From positions 62,001 through 126,000 of the forward strand of contig JBEBXK010000004.1 in NCBI GenBank assembly GCA_040391605.1: a stretch of 64,000 nt of DNA. The letters are read 5' to 3'. How positions within the stretch are numbered: the first letter of the stretch is position 1; the number at the start of each line of letters is the position of its first letter. Source of the DNA: Vulgatibacter incomptus_A (lineage in GTDB: Bacteria > Myxococcota > Myxococcia > Myxococcales > Vulgatibacteraceae). A model generated the notes under the pieces. That model was not told where the DNA came from and made no database searches. It worked only from the letters and a program-made list of their open reading frames with translations. Positions 44,407-52,895 of the stretch are shown piece after piece. The position numbers and the translations under genes were made by a program.

Positions 44407-45749
44407 GGTGGACCTCCGATGCTCGGATCGACAGTGTTTGGAATCAGCGCCACGCCCGCCGCGCCCTCGAGCTCAGCCAGGGCGCGAAAATATTCTGCGA
44501 ACGCTTCGAGTCCGTCGCGCTGGGCCTCGAGGAGGCGCCGGCTCGCGCTGGCGACTACGCCCTGCGACAGCTCTCCCGCCTCGAAGCCCCGCCGGAGGAG
44601 CTCGAGGTTGCTCTCGAGGGTCGGCTCGATCTCGTCGATAAAGAGCGCCAGCCTCCGGTCCGCGGAGACGAGCTCGCCGTGGGCCCTGATGATCCGGCCG
44701 ACCAGCGCGCGGGCGGCGGCCGCCTCCTCCTCCCGCGCCACCGCCTCGTCGACCCGGCTCCGGGCCCGCTCGAGCTGGTTCCGTTGCCAGAACGGCATGT
44801 CGACGCCGATGGTTCCGAGGAGGATCAGATCCGACGGAATCCCCCTCTCGACCGATCCCTCGCGAACGAGCTCCGCGCCGAAGGCTGGCGTGGGCCAGCC
44901 TTCGCGATCCGCGAGCTGGCGTCGTGCCGCCGCCTCCGCGACCGCCGCCCGCAAGGCGAGCAGCGTCGGATGTCGCCGGGACGAGGCCCCCAGGATCCCC
45001 TCCAGCTCGGGTACAAGCCAGACGTCCAGGCCTGCATGCACCACCGGCGGCGACTCCATCGGCCATCCCGCGACCTCGGCCAACCGGCTGCGCGCCGATC
45101 GCAGCGCTTGCTCCGCGGCGAGGTGGCGTTGACGCCCCAGGGCCCCCTCGTTCTCGGCAAGACGGAGCTCGATCACAGTGGCGACGCCCGCCTCCACCCG
45201 TCGTCGGGATGCGGCCGTGATCGCCTCGGCGAGACGGGAGAAGCGGTCCTCGAGCTCGATCTGCCGCCGGGCCGACACGGCGTCGGCGTAGGCGATGACC
45301 ACCCCTTGGCGGATCTCCCACCGGGTCGCGCCCACCTCAGCGGCCAGTCGCTCATCGAGCCGGGAGGCAGCCTCGCGACGCCCGCTCCGCTGCCCGCCTA
45401 TCTCCACCGGCTGGGAGAGGGAGACGACGTAGTCGTAATCTCCCGCCCTCCCCCGCTCAAAGCGCGGCCCCACGCTGAGCTCCAGCCGGGGATTCTCCTG
45501 AAAGATCATCGACGCGGCGTCACGGGCGGCGGCTCCTTGGGCGCGACGCTCCTCGGCGATCCGGATCGCCGGCGCATGGCTCATCGCGAACGCCAGCAGC
45601 TCGTCGAGCGAGACCGCTCGCTCGACAGCGACTTGGACCGGCTCTCCCCACGCAGAGGCAGGGCCCAAGCCCAGGCAAAAGATCCCCAGGCCGAACCAAG
45701 CCCACCGATGGTCCCGGGCGAGACGCCCTCGACCCAAACGAATCGACAT
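44403..45749 (-). CDS. TolC/CzcC-type outer membrane channel
   Basis: A 448-residue outer membrane efflux protein. The start has a signal peptide (WAWFGLGIFCLGLGPASA, cleaved near residue 36). Two OEP repeats follow: LDELLAFAMSHAPAIRIAEERRAQGAAARDAA with NPRLELSVGP, and HPTLLALRAAVAEAAARRQLADREGWPTPAFGAELV with DMPFWQRNQLERARSRVDEA, each with long amphipathic helices. It forms a trimeric exit duct for the RND pump. ATGA overlap with the adaptor shows tight operon structure. The 196 bp upstream separate it from the Cys-rich gene. Confidence 0.88.
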   Translation of the reverse strand: MSIRLGRGRLARDHRWAWFGLGIFCLGLGPASAWGEPVQVAVERAVSLDELLAFAMSHAPAIRIAEERRAQGAAARDAASMIFQENPRLELSVGPRFERGRAGDYDYVVSLSQPVEIGGQRSGRREAASRLDERLAAEVGATRWEIRQGVVIAYADAVSARRQIELEDRFSRLAEAITAASRRRVEAGVATVIELRLAENEGALGRQRHLAAEQALRSARSRLAEVAGWPMESPPVVHAGLDVWLVPELEGILGASSRRHPTLLALRAAVAEAAARRQLADREGWPTPAFGAELVREGSVERGIPSDLILLGTIGVDMPFWQRNQLERARSRVDEAVAREEEAAAARALVGRIIRAHGELVSADRRLALFIDEIEPTLESNLELLRRGFEAGELSQGVVASASRRLLEAQRDGLEAFAEYFRALAELEGAAGVALIPNTVDPSIGGPP

Positions 45750-45945
45750 CTACTCCTCCACGGCCAGCCTCGAGATGCAGAGGCGGCCAAACGCATCGGA
45801 CAACGCGCGAGGGCACGGCGGCGAAGAGGAAGCTCTCGCTCCGCGGCTCTTCTGGCGTTGGCTCGACTTCCGCCCGCCGGGTCCATGGATTTCTCCACGA
45901 ACGCTCGGCTCCGCCGTCGCGATCCGCGCTCCTAGACGACGGTCG

Positions 45946-46305
45946 TCAGGCTGCGGGAGGTCGAAATGGTGGGCTTCGATGACCGGCCAGAAGGGCGTCT
46001 GGCCTCCCCCCCTCCAGGCCGAGGATGCAGGGCGCGACACCGGTCGGGAGCCTCGCCATCTCCCCGGGGAGGACGTTCATCTGGGCGCAGCAGGCGCAGT
46101 GGAGACCGTCCGCCAGGCAGCATGCGCTCGACTCGCTCCCGCAGCCCTCGTCTTCACAGCACACCACACCGGCGCCAAGGAGGATGAGCTCCTCTGCGAC
46201 CTCCGCGGTGCCCGGCGTCCCCACCAGGAGGAGGAGCACCGCCATCCATCCGAACCAGCGCGTTCGGATCCAGCGGGTCGGAGAGTGGGGGACGGGAGGA
46301 GGCAT
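45946..46305 (-). CDS. Cys-rich small exported/membrane protein at head of efflux operon
   Basis: A 119-residue protein. Residues about 12-35 (RWFGWMAVLLLLVGTPGTA) are a signal or anchor. The middle carries nine Cys in 30 residues, mostly in pairs (VVCCEDEGCGSESSACC..HCACCAQM), followed by a Pro-rich tail ending GHRSPPFRPP. Such Cys pairs suggest periplasmic binding of soft metals such as Cu, Ag or Zn. Position at the head of the channel-adaptor-pump operon supports a metal sensing or buffering role. This is inference; I know no exact family. The 285 bp up to the TDT gene hold no gene. Confidence 0.55.
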   Translation of the reverse strand: MPPPVPHSPTRWIRTRWFGWMAVLLLLVGTPGTAEVAEELILLGAGVVCCEDEGCGSESSACCLADGLHCACCAQMNVLPGEMARLPTGVAPCILGLEGGRPDALLAGHRSPPFRPPAA

Positions 46306-46590
46306 GGGCGGTGGCGACGATAACCGCTGCACCCTTCGGGTGGCAACCGAATGGACCGGATGGACATGCTCTTCGTCCGGGACGGGGTGCAGAACCAACC
46401 GTCGCCTGCGGCAGGCGCGGAGGTCCGGGCCCTCGGCTGCCGGCCTCCACCAGGGCGGATGAGGGGAAGCGACAATCGCAACCCACCACCAATCGCGGAT
46501 CACCATCCTTCTCGAACCAAGGGAGGCATCGCCGGCCAGGCACCTCGCCAGCAAGGGAGCCGAGGACTTAGACTCCATCCTCTGTAAGGA

Positions 46591-47679
46591 ATGATCGCTC
46601 TTCAGGCTCTGGGTGCCGAAATGCCGAAGTCTCGGTTCGCCGCGCTGCTACGCCTGATCGACCGAGGGATCGAGACCCTCTTCCCCGGCTACTTCGCGTT
46701 GGTGATGGCCACGGGGATCCTCTCGATCTCCGCCCACCTCCTGGAGATGCACGGGATCGCCTTGGCCCTCCTATGGGTCGACGTCGTCGCCTATGTGATC
46801 CTCCTGATCCTCTTCGGCGTCCGGCTGGTGCGCTACTTCCCCCGGGTGCTGGAGGATCTCCAGAGTCCAAGCCTGGGGCCGGGATTCTTCACCCTGGTCG
46901 CCGCCACGTCGGTCACCGGCGCCCAGCTCCACGTCGTCGCCGGAGAGACCACCCTCCCGACGATCCTCTGGGGCGTCGGGATCGGTCTGTGGATCGTGGT
47001 GATGTACTCCTTCCTCACCGCGGTGATCGTCCGCAAGCAGAAGCCGAACCTCCGCTTCGGGATCAGCGGGGCGTGGCTAGTGATGGTGGTGGCCACGCAA
47101 TCCGTCTCTCTCCTCGGCACCCTCCTCGCGCCGGACTTCACGGGAGGCAGAGAAGTAGCGATCTTCTTTACACTATGTATGTATCTGACAGGAGCGATGC
47201 TCTACCTCACCATCATCACGCTCATCTTCTACCGCTTCACCTTCCTCGCCCTCAGCACCGACCACCTCACCCCCGCCTATTGGATCAACATGGGCGCGGT
47301 GGCGATCACCACCCTCGCCGGCGCCACCCTGATCCTCCACGAGGACGCCTGGGGCTTCCTGGCAGAGCTGCGCCCCTTCCTCCTCGGCTTCACCCTCTTC
47401 TTCTGGGCCGCCGGCACCTGGTGGATCCCGCTGCTGCTGATCCTCGGGTTCTGGCGTCACGTGCTGGAGAAGTACCCGCTGCGCTACGACCCCCAATATT
47501 GGAGCAGCGTCTTCCCCCTGGGCATGTACACCGCCGCCACCTACCGCCTCGCCGTCGCCAGCGGCCTCGACTTCCTCACCAACATCCCCGCCTACTCGAT
47601 CTGGGTCGCCTACGCCGCCTGGGTCGCGACCGCCCTCGGCCTGCTCCACCACCTGATCGCCTCGGCGATCCGCGCGTGA
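46591..47679 (+). CDS. TDT/TehA-SLAC1-like transporter
   Basis: A 362-residue protein with ten spans, the number usual for the tellurite-resistance/dicarboxylate transporter family. Motifs: LFPGYFALVMATGILSI at the first helix, GPGFFTLVAATSVTGAQL near residue 105, MYLTGAMLYLTIITLIFYRF near 200 and PQYWSSVFPLGMYTAATYRL near 310 (the W-x2-x-FP-x-GM-x-x-A-T motif is a family hallmark). Members move dicarboxylates, sulfite or anions through a channel-like pore. ATG 46591 is the longest start; ATG 46621 (MPKSRF) fits the family length better, though neither has a good ribosome site. Confidence 0.9.
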   Translation: MIALQALGAEMPKSRFAALLRLIDRGIETLFPGYFALVMATGILSISAHLLEMHGIALALLWVDVVAYVILLILFGVRLVRYFPRVLEDLQSPSLGPGFFTLVAATSVTGAQLHVVAGETTLPTILWGVGIGLWIVVMYSFLTAVIVRKQKPNLRFGISGAWLVMVVATQSVSLLGTLLAPDFTGGREVAIFFTLCMYLTGAMLYLTIITLIFYRFTFLALSTDHLTPAYWINMGAVAITTLAGATLILHEDAWGFLAELRPFLLGFTLFFWAAGTWWIPLLLILGFWRHVLEKYPLRYDPQYWSSVFPLGMYTAATYRLAVASGLDFLTNIPAYSIWVAYAAWVATALGLLHHLIASAIRA

Positions 47680-47775
47680 TCGGGATCTTCGGCGCAGGCC
47701 CTCGCGACACTCGAGCCACGCAGCCCCGCGCTTTTCATCTCGACCTCCCTGGCGTAGGACAGCCCGATCCTGCGC

Positions 47776-48681
47776 TTGGTCGCTGTCTCCCTGGTCTGGG
47801 CCGTCTCCTTCGGCCTGCTCAAGCATCACCTCGCCGGCATCCACCCCGACCTGGTGAACGCCATCCGCATGTCCATCGCGTTGCTCGTCTTCGTGCCGTG
47901 GCTGCGAGGCTCTTCGGAAGGCGCTTCGGGAGCCTCCGGCCATCGGCTCCGGCTCGCTGCCGTGGGCGCCGTGCAATTCGGCCTGATGTACAGCCTCTAC
48001 AACCGCTCCTTCGCCTTCCTCGAAGGACATCAGGTCGCCCTCGCCACCCTCCTCACCCCGCTCTACGTCACGATCCTCGACGATCTCCTCTCCCGACGGA
48101 TCCGCTGGCGCTTCCTCGCCGCCGCGATCCTCTCGGTGGGTGGCGCCGCCATCAGCATCGGCGCAGGCTCCGTCGAGGGAGGATGGCGAGGCCTGCTTTT
48201 GCTCCAGGCGGCGAACCTCTGCTTCGCCCTCGGACAGATCGCCTACCGCCGCACCCTCGCCAGGCGCCCGGCGGTCTCCAACGCCCACGCCATGGCCTGG
48301 GCCTATGTCGGCGCCGTGGTCATCGTCGGCCTCGCCGCGATCCCGCAGCTCCCCGGCGTCGCCCGGATCGAGTCCGCTCAGTGGATCGCCCTGGGATGGC
48401 TGGGCGTGGTCGCCTCCGGGCTCTGCTTCTTCTGGTGGAATGCTGGCGCACGAATGGTTAACACCGGCGTCCTGTCCGTGATGAACGATCTCAAGATCCC
48501 CCTGGGTGTGGCCGCCTCGCTGCTCGTCTTTGGCGAAGCCGCCGAGCCGCTGAGGCTCGCGGTGGGCTCCACCATCGTCGGCTTCGCCTGGTGGCTCGCC
48601 AGCCGCCCACAGCGGGAAGCCGAGCCCCGCGGCGTCGAAGCAAGCGACGCCGCCGCCTCCACGATCGCCCCGCATCCCTGA
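47776..48681 (+). CDS. EamA/DMT-family transporter
   Basis: A 301-residue protein with ten spans in two EamA halves. First half: LVAVSLVWAVSFGLLKHHLAGIHPDLVNAIRMSIALLVFVPWL, then QVALATLLTPLYVTILDDLLSRRIRWRFLAAAILSVGGAAI. Second half: GLLLLQAANLCFALGQIAYRR, then VVASGLCFFWWNAGARMVNTGVLSVMNDLKIPLGVAASLLVFGE. It probably exports or imports small metabolites. No ATG exists in frame; TTG 47776 or CTG 47770 must be used, with TAGGA upstream. A stop at 47755 limits the choice. Confidence 0.85.
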   Translation: MVAVSLVWAVSFGLLKHHLAGIHPDLVNAIRMSIALLVFVPWLRGSSEGASGASGHRLRLAAVGAVQFGLMYSLYNRSFAFLEGHQVALATLLTPLYVTILDDLLSRRIRWRFLAAAILSVGGAAISIGAGSVEGGWRGLLLLQAANLCFALGQIAYRRTLARRPAVSNAHAMAWAYVGAVVIVGLAAIPQLPGVARIESAQWIALGWLGVVASGLCFFWWNAGARMVNTGVLSVMNDLKIPLGVAASLLVFGEAAEPLRLAVGSTIVGFAWWLASRPQREAEPRGVEASDAAASTIAPHP

Positions 48682-48755
48682 GCCCACCGTCACAAGAGGT
48701 CTCGGACTTGAGATGTCGTCTGGTAGGCTCCGCAGCCAACGAGAGGACGACATCG

Positions 48756-50123
48756 ATGGAGCAGCAGCGCGCCCAATGGGGCTCACGCTTGGGATTCATC
48801 CTGGCTGCGGCGGGCTCCGCCGTTGGCCTGGGGAACATCTGGAAGTTCCCCTACATCACCGGGATGAACGGCGGCGGCCTCTTCGTCCTGGTCTACCTGC
48901 TCTGTATCGGCCTGGTAGGCGTCCCCATCCTCGCGGCGGAGGTGCTGATCGGGCGCACCACCCAACGCTCCACCGTCGGCGCGTTTCGCCGCCTCAGCCG
49001 CCCGGGCAGCCCATGGGTGCTCATAGGCTCTCTGGGGGTCCTGATCCCCGCCGCGATCCTCTCGTATTACAGCGTCGTGGCAGGCTGGTGCCTCGACTAC
49101 GTCTTCCTCTCCCTCAACGGCAAGATCTCCGCCTCCCCGGTGGAGCAGATCCCGGGGCTCTTCGGCGAGCTCCACGCCAGCCCAGGCCGCAACCTCCTCT
49201 GGCACCTGCTCTTCGTCGTCGTCACGACCCTCGTGGTCGCCCGCGGGATCCGCGGTGGGGTCGAGCGGGCAGCGCGGATCCTGATGCCCGCGCTCTTCGT
49301 GATGCTCCTCCTCCTCCTGCTCCACTCGATGACCCTGCCGGGCTTCGGCGAAGGCCTGCGCTTCGTCTTCGCGCCGGATCTCTCCAAGATCTCCGGCGCC
49401 GGCGTGCTGGAGGCCCTTGGACACGCCTTCTTCACCCTGAGTGTAGGCATGGGCGCCATGCTCACCTACGGCAGCTACCTCTCCGAGAAGGACTCCCTCC
49501 TCACCGCCTCGATCTCCATCGGCGTCCTCGACACCGCGGTGGCCCTGATCGCGTGCCTGATCATCTTCCCCATCACCTTCAGCTTCGGGATGGAGCCCGC
49601 CAGCGGTCCGGGCCTCGTCTTCATGAACATCCCCGTCGCCCTCGCCCAGCTCCCCTTCGGCGATCTCTGGTCCACCCTCTTCTTCCTCCTCCTCTTCATC
49701 GCAGCGTGGACCAGCGGCATCTCCCTCCTCGAGGTCCTCACGTCCCACGCCATCGACGAATGGAAGCTCGACCGGCCCAGGGCCGCCGTCGGCGCCGGCC
49801 TCGGCATCCTCCTCCTGGGCATCCCCTCCGCCCTCTCGGGCACCGAGGGCGTCTTCGGCGCCAAGCTGGCGGCCGCCACCGGGCGCAACTGGTTCGACTG
49901 GTTCGATCACGGCGCCTCCAACTGGCTCCTCCCCGCCAGCGGCCTCGGCATCGCCACCTTCGTCGCCTGGCGCCTCGACGACGAGCTGCGCCAGCCCGCC
50001 TTCGCAGCCGGCACGCCCTACGCCGGCCGCGCCGCCGCTTATCGAGGCTGGCTCTTTCTCCTGCGCTACCTCGCCCCGCTGGGCATCGCTGCCATCTTTC
50101 TCCGCGGCATCGGCATCCTCTGA
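48756..50123 (+). CDS. Sodium-dependent transporter, NSS/SNF family
   Basis: A 455-residue transporter with eleven or twelve spans. The N-terminus QWGSRLGFILAAAGSAVGLGNIWKFPYITGMNGGGLFVLVYLLCI is the signature of bacterial neurotransmitter:sodium symporters (unwound TM1 with A-x-G-N-x-W-R/K-F-P). FFTLSVGMGAMLTYGSYL near residue 240 is TM6, the other substrate and Na+ site. AWTSGISLLEV near 320 corresponds to TM8. It should take up amino acids with Na+. The start ATG 48756 has GAGAGGACG upstream. Its TGA stop is shared with the next intergenic element. Confidence 0.93.
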   Translation: MEQQRAQWGSRLGFILAAAGSAVGLGNIWKFPYITGMNGGGLFVLVYLLCIGLVGVPILAAEVLIGRTTQRSTVGAFRRLSRPGSPWVLIGSLGVLIPAAILSYYSVVAGWCLDYVFLSLNGKISASPVEQIPGLFGELHASPGRNLLWHLLFVVVTTLVVARGIRGGVERAARILMPALFVMLLLLLLHSMTLPGFGEGLRFVFAPDLSKISGAGVLEALGHAFFTLSVGMGAMLTYGSYLSEKDSLLTASISIGVLDTAVALIACLIIFPITFSFGMEPASGPGLVFMNIPVALAQLPFGDLWSTLFFLLLFIAAWTSGISLLEVLTSHAIDEWKLDRPRAAVGAGLGILLLGIPSALSGTEGVFGAKLAAATGRNWFDWFDHGASNWLLPASGLGIATFVAWRLDDELRQPAFAAGTPYAGRAAAYRGWLFLLRYLAPLGIAAIFLRGIGIL

Positions 50124-50266
50124 CAGGGTCTCCAGAAATCTACTGCGCACCCCGCCTGCTTCGTTGGACCTGCGCTCCGATGCTCACGCACCTGAAGTGC
50201 GCTCCGCTTCGGTGCTCGGTCCGCCTCGCATCCGGGGCGCTCGCTACGATTTCGGAAGACCCTGTA
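50122..50266 (+). repeat. Stop-codon-linked element, copy 3 (145 bp, terminal inverted repeats)
   Basis: The left end GACAGGGTCTCCAGA (50122-50136) and the right end TCGGAAGACCCTGTA (50252-50266) are inverted repeats with a few mismatches. The element reads TGA-CAGG.. from the stop of the transporter gene. Its core (GCGCACCCCGCCTGC, TGCGCTCCGATGCTCACGCA and GTGCGCTCCGCTTCGGTGCTC) is the reverse complement of copy 2. CGAGCGCCCCGGATGCGAG-like ends are also shared. Confidence 0.75.
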
Positions 50267-50355
50267 GGCGCGGACCGAGCCGGCGCTCGCTCCTCCGCTG
50301 CCGCGCCATCGGCCAGCGGCTGGTAGACTGCGCCGCCCCTTGCGTGGAGAGCAGA

Positions 50356-51024
50356 TTGATACGAGCAGTGATCTTCGACATGGACGGCCTCCTCATCGAC
50401 TCGGAGCCATTCTGGCAGGACGCAGAGCTGGAGGTCTTCGGCGACCTCGGCCTCCCCGTGACCCGGGAGGCCTGCATCGAGCTGCGCGGGATGCGACTCG
50501 ACGAGGTAGTAGGCCATTGGCACGGTCGATATCCGTGGGAGGGGCCGACACCTGCGGAGGTGGAGGCGCGCGTCCGCGAGACCATGGTCGCCTCCGTGCG
50601 CAGCCGCGGCGTCGCGATGCCCGGCGCCCTCGAGGCCATCGAGGAGGCGAAGCGAAGGGCAGGTCGCATCGCCCTCGCCTCCTCCTCCCCCTCGGTCCTC
50701 ATCCGGGCCGTCCTCGCCACCCTGGGAATCGAAGACGTCTTCGAGGTCGTCCACTCCGCCGAGGGCGAACCCTACGGAAAGCCGCACCCTGCGGTCTACC
50801 TGAGCGCCGCGCGCAAGCTGGACGTCCCGCCCCCCGCCTGCCTCGCCCTCGAGGACTCCCTCGTCGGCGTCCTCGCCGCCAAGTCCGCCCGTATGGCCTG
50901 CGTCGCCGTCCCCGAAGCCCCCCAACTCCACGACCCCCGCTTCTCCATCGCCGACCACATCCTCCCCAGCCTCCACCACCTCCACGAAGTCGATTGGGAC
51001 GCCCTCGGCAAGGCGCGGCGCTGA
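50356..51024 (+). CDS. HAD-superfamily hydrolase, subfamily IA (phosphosugar phosphatase-like)
   Basis: A 222-residue phosphatase. Motif I is IFDMDGLLIDSEPFW (nucleophile Asp and acid/base Asp, residues 8-10), motif II is IALASSSPSVLIRAVL (Ser/Thr near 113), motif III is the Lys in YGKPHPAVYLSAA (near 145) and motif IV is CLALEDSLVGVLAAKSA (near 163-175). The cap domain between motifs I and II resembles YniC, which acts on 2-deoxyglucose-6-phosphate and similar sugars. The start is TTG 50356 with GGAGA 8 bases upstream; the frame before it is inside the intergenic element and not coding. Confidence 0.9.
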   Translation: MIRAVIFDMDGLLIDSEPFWQDAELEVFGDLGLPVTREACIELRGMRLDEVVGHWHGRYPWEGPTPAEVEARVRETMVASVRSRGVAMPGALEAIEEAKRRAGRIALASSSPSVLIRAVLATLGIEDVFEVVHSAEGEPYGKPHPAVYLSAARKLDVPPPACLALEDSLVGVLAAKSARMACVAVPEAPQLHDPRFSIADHILPSLHHLHEVDWDALGKARR

Positions 51025-51062
51025 GCGCCCGGCAGGCGCCGACTCGGCGGACGCGAGCGCTG

Positions 51063-51464
51063 TCAGCGGAAGTCGGTGAGGTGGCGGCGAGAGCCCGTGC
51101 GCGGCGCGTCGAGCCTTCCCTGGCAGTCGGTGCAACGCTCGACGTATGGCAGGGCGGCGAGGCGGCCTGGAGCGATCGGCTCCTCGCAGTCGAGGCAGAG
51201 CCCAAAGTCGTCGGGATCGACGGCGAGGCGGCGCAGGGCGACCTCGATCCGCGCGAGCTCGCCGGCCCGGCTCTTGTTCCGGTTGGAGGCGATCACCTGC
51301 ATCATCTCGGCGAGGGGCTGCTCGTCCTCGTCTCCACCCACCTCGGTTGGATCGCGGCGGATGGGCTCTACGGGGATCGGTCCCTCACGTAGGATCTCCT
51401 CGCGGAGCGTGAGGAGGGAGGTGCGGTGACAGGCGAGGGTCCGGGCGTTCATGGTGCGGGTCAT
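51063..51464 (-). CDS. TraR/DksA-type zinc-finger protein
   Basis: A 133-residue protein. The N-terminal 90 residues are a coiled coil (LREEILREG, MMQVIASNRNKSRAGELARIEVALRRL); the C-terminus has the four-Cys zinc finger C-x2-C-x17-C-x2-C (CLDCEEPI..ERCTDC). This is the DksA/TraR plan: the coiled coil enters the RNA polymerase secondary channel. The acidic tip residues (DxxDxA in DksA) are not obvious, so activity with ppGpp is uncertain. ATG 51464 or 51452 may start it. Confidence 0.85.
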   Translation of the reverse strand: MTRTMNARTLACHRTSLLTLREEILREGPIPVEPIRRDPTEVGGDEDEQPLAEMMQVIASNRNKSRAGELARIEVALRRLAVDPDDFGLCLDCEEPIAPGRLAALPYVERCTDCQGRLDAPRTGSRRHLTDFR

Positions 51465-51487
51465 TCTACGTCAGAGATCGCGAAAGA

Positions 51488-51572
51488 GTCGCCTCCACAC
51501 CAGGTGGAAGCGATGGCAGGTCCTCGCCCCTAGCGCCCGCGCACAGGTCGCCTCCGCACGAGGTGGCAGCGA
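51488..51572 (+). repeat. Short direct repeat (26 bp, two copies)
   Basis: GTCGCCTCC-(A/G)-CAC-(C/G)-AGGTGG-(A/C)-AGCGA occurs at 51488-51513 and 51547-51572, 59 bp apart, in the spacer between the DksA-type and pirin genes. Each copy contains a CCTCC..GGTGG hairpin. Confidence 0.55.
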
Positions 51573-51641
51573 ACCATCCCGTGGCGCTGATTGTCCCTGG
51601 AGGGCTCGCTCTGTGTTGGCTCACCTCCAGCTCGAAGCGCA

Positions 51642-52550
51642 TCACGGATAGCGGACGTTGGTGCTGCCGGTGCCGGGGATGGGGATCCACTCATCCTCGT
51701 CGCCGGGGACCTTGGGCATCCGCCGCCGGGTCCAGTCTTCCTTGGCCCGCTCGATGCGATCGCGGGAGCTGGAGACGAAGTTCCACCAGACGGTGCGGGG
51801 GCCGTCCAAAGGGGGGCCGCCGAGGAGCATCAGCCGAGTGGAGGGTGCGGCGGCGTGGACCACCACCGCCACGTCCGGCTTGAGGACGACGAGCTGGCCG
51901 GCTTCGAAGCGGCTGCCGTCGGCGCGGACCTCCATGGAGCCGGTGGCGACGTAGATGGCGCGCTCCTCGTAGCTGGCGGGGATCGCGAGTTCGGCGTCGA
52001 GGTCGAGTTGGGCGTCGGCGTAGAAGAGCTCCGACTCGGTGCGTACGGGGGCCTTGGCGCCGAAGAGCGCGCCTGCCAGGATCCGAACCTTCACGCCCTT
52101 GCCCTCGATGATCGGCAGCTCCGCCCCGGGATGGTGGAAGAAGTAGGGCTCGCTCTCCTCCTTCTCGTGGGGCAGCGCCACCCAGGCCTGGATCCCGAAG
52201 AGCGAGGTGTCGACGGACCGCAGCTCGGGCGGTGTTCGCTCTGAGTGCACGATGCCGTGACCGGCGCTCATCCAGTTCACGTCACCCGGTCGGATGGGCT
52301 GCACCGAGCCGAGGCTGTCCCGGTGGAGGATCTCGCCCTCGAAGACGTAGGTGACGGTGGCCAGGCCGATGTGCGGATGGGGGCGCACGTCGAGGCCACG
52401 CCCTGCCCCGAGGACCTCCGGCCCCATCTGATCGAAGAAGACGAAGGGGCCGACCATCCGCCGCTCGATCGACGGCAGCGCGCGCCGCACCTGAAATCCG
52501 CCGCCCAGGTCCTTCGTCGGGGGGACGATCACCGCGTCCAGCCAGTCCAT
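51642..52550 (-). CDS. Pirin-family protein
   Basis: A 302-residue bicupin. The N-terminal cupin holds the metal-binding residues in DVRPHPHIGLATVTYVFEGEILHRDSLGS (H-x-H and a later His) and the Glu/His of GHGIVHSERTPPEL. FGIQAWVALPHEKEESEP is the next family block. The C-terminal cupin (ELAIPASYEERAIYVATGSMEV) has lost metal ligands, as is normal. Pirins may oxidise flavonoids such as quercetin or act as redox-sensitive regulators. GGAGG lies 6 bases before the ATG 52550. The 345 bp upstream to the giant lipoprotein hold a possible promoter but no gene. Confidence 0.93.
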   Translation of the reverse strand: MDWLDAVIVPPTKDLGGGFQVRRALPSIERRMVGPFVFFDQMGPEVLGAGRGLDVRPHPHIGLATVTYVFEGEILHRDSLGSVQPIRPGDVNWMSAGHGIVHSERTPPELRSVDTSLFGIQAWVALPHEKEESEPYFFHHPGAELPIIEGKGVKVRILAGALFGAKAPVRTESELFYADAQLDLDAELAIPASYEERAIYVATGSMEVRADGSRFEAGQLVVLKPDVAVVVHAAAPSTRLMLLGGPPLDGPRTVWWNFVSSSRDRIERAKEDWTRRRMPKVPGDEDEWIPIPGTGSTNVRYP

Positions 52551-52754
52551 TCATGCCTCCAGAGCTTGATTCGGCAGAGACTCTCCCGAATCGCGGGAAG
52601 GCGCGCAACTCCTTCGTGGCCACGATCCTACGGCCTCGATCCTCCGGCCACCAGCCCAAGCCACCAGCCCCAAGCGCATGCGCCGGGCACTCAGCCGCTG
52701 CTGATCCTTTGCCGCTGGGCACATTGCCGCTGCCGCCACCCGGCCGCTCGGACG

Positions 52755-52784
52755 TTGACGGTTGGAAGTCAAAGTGAGTTGATA
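52755..52784 (+). promoter_or_regulatory. Possible promoter of the Ig/nidogen-like lipoprotein gene
   Basis: TTGACG (52755-52760) and TTGATA (52779-52784) are 18 bases apart, 111 bases before the ATG. The boxes are each two bases or so from consensus. Confidence 0.35.
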
Positions 52785-52895
52785 CAAGGACCTGCCGAAC
52801 GAGCCCCCACCTCGGCCGGTCTGTACGCGAGAAGCCTCGCCAGGCATGCGCCGACGCGAGGCCATCCCAGATCCCTTTCTCTAGGAGTAGCGAAG

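Noticed and set aside
47173..48786. 537-codon minus frame over the EamA gene
   Set aside because: Acidic, Gly/Asp-rich antisense frame; the plus frame has ten membrane spans and EamA motifs.
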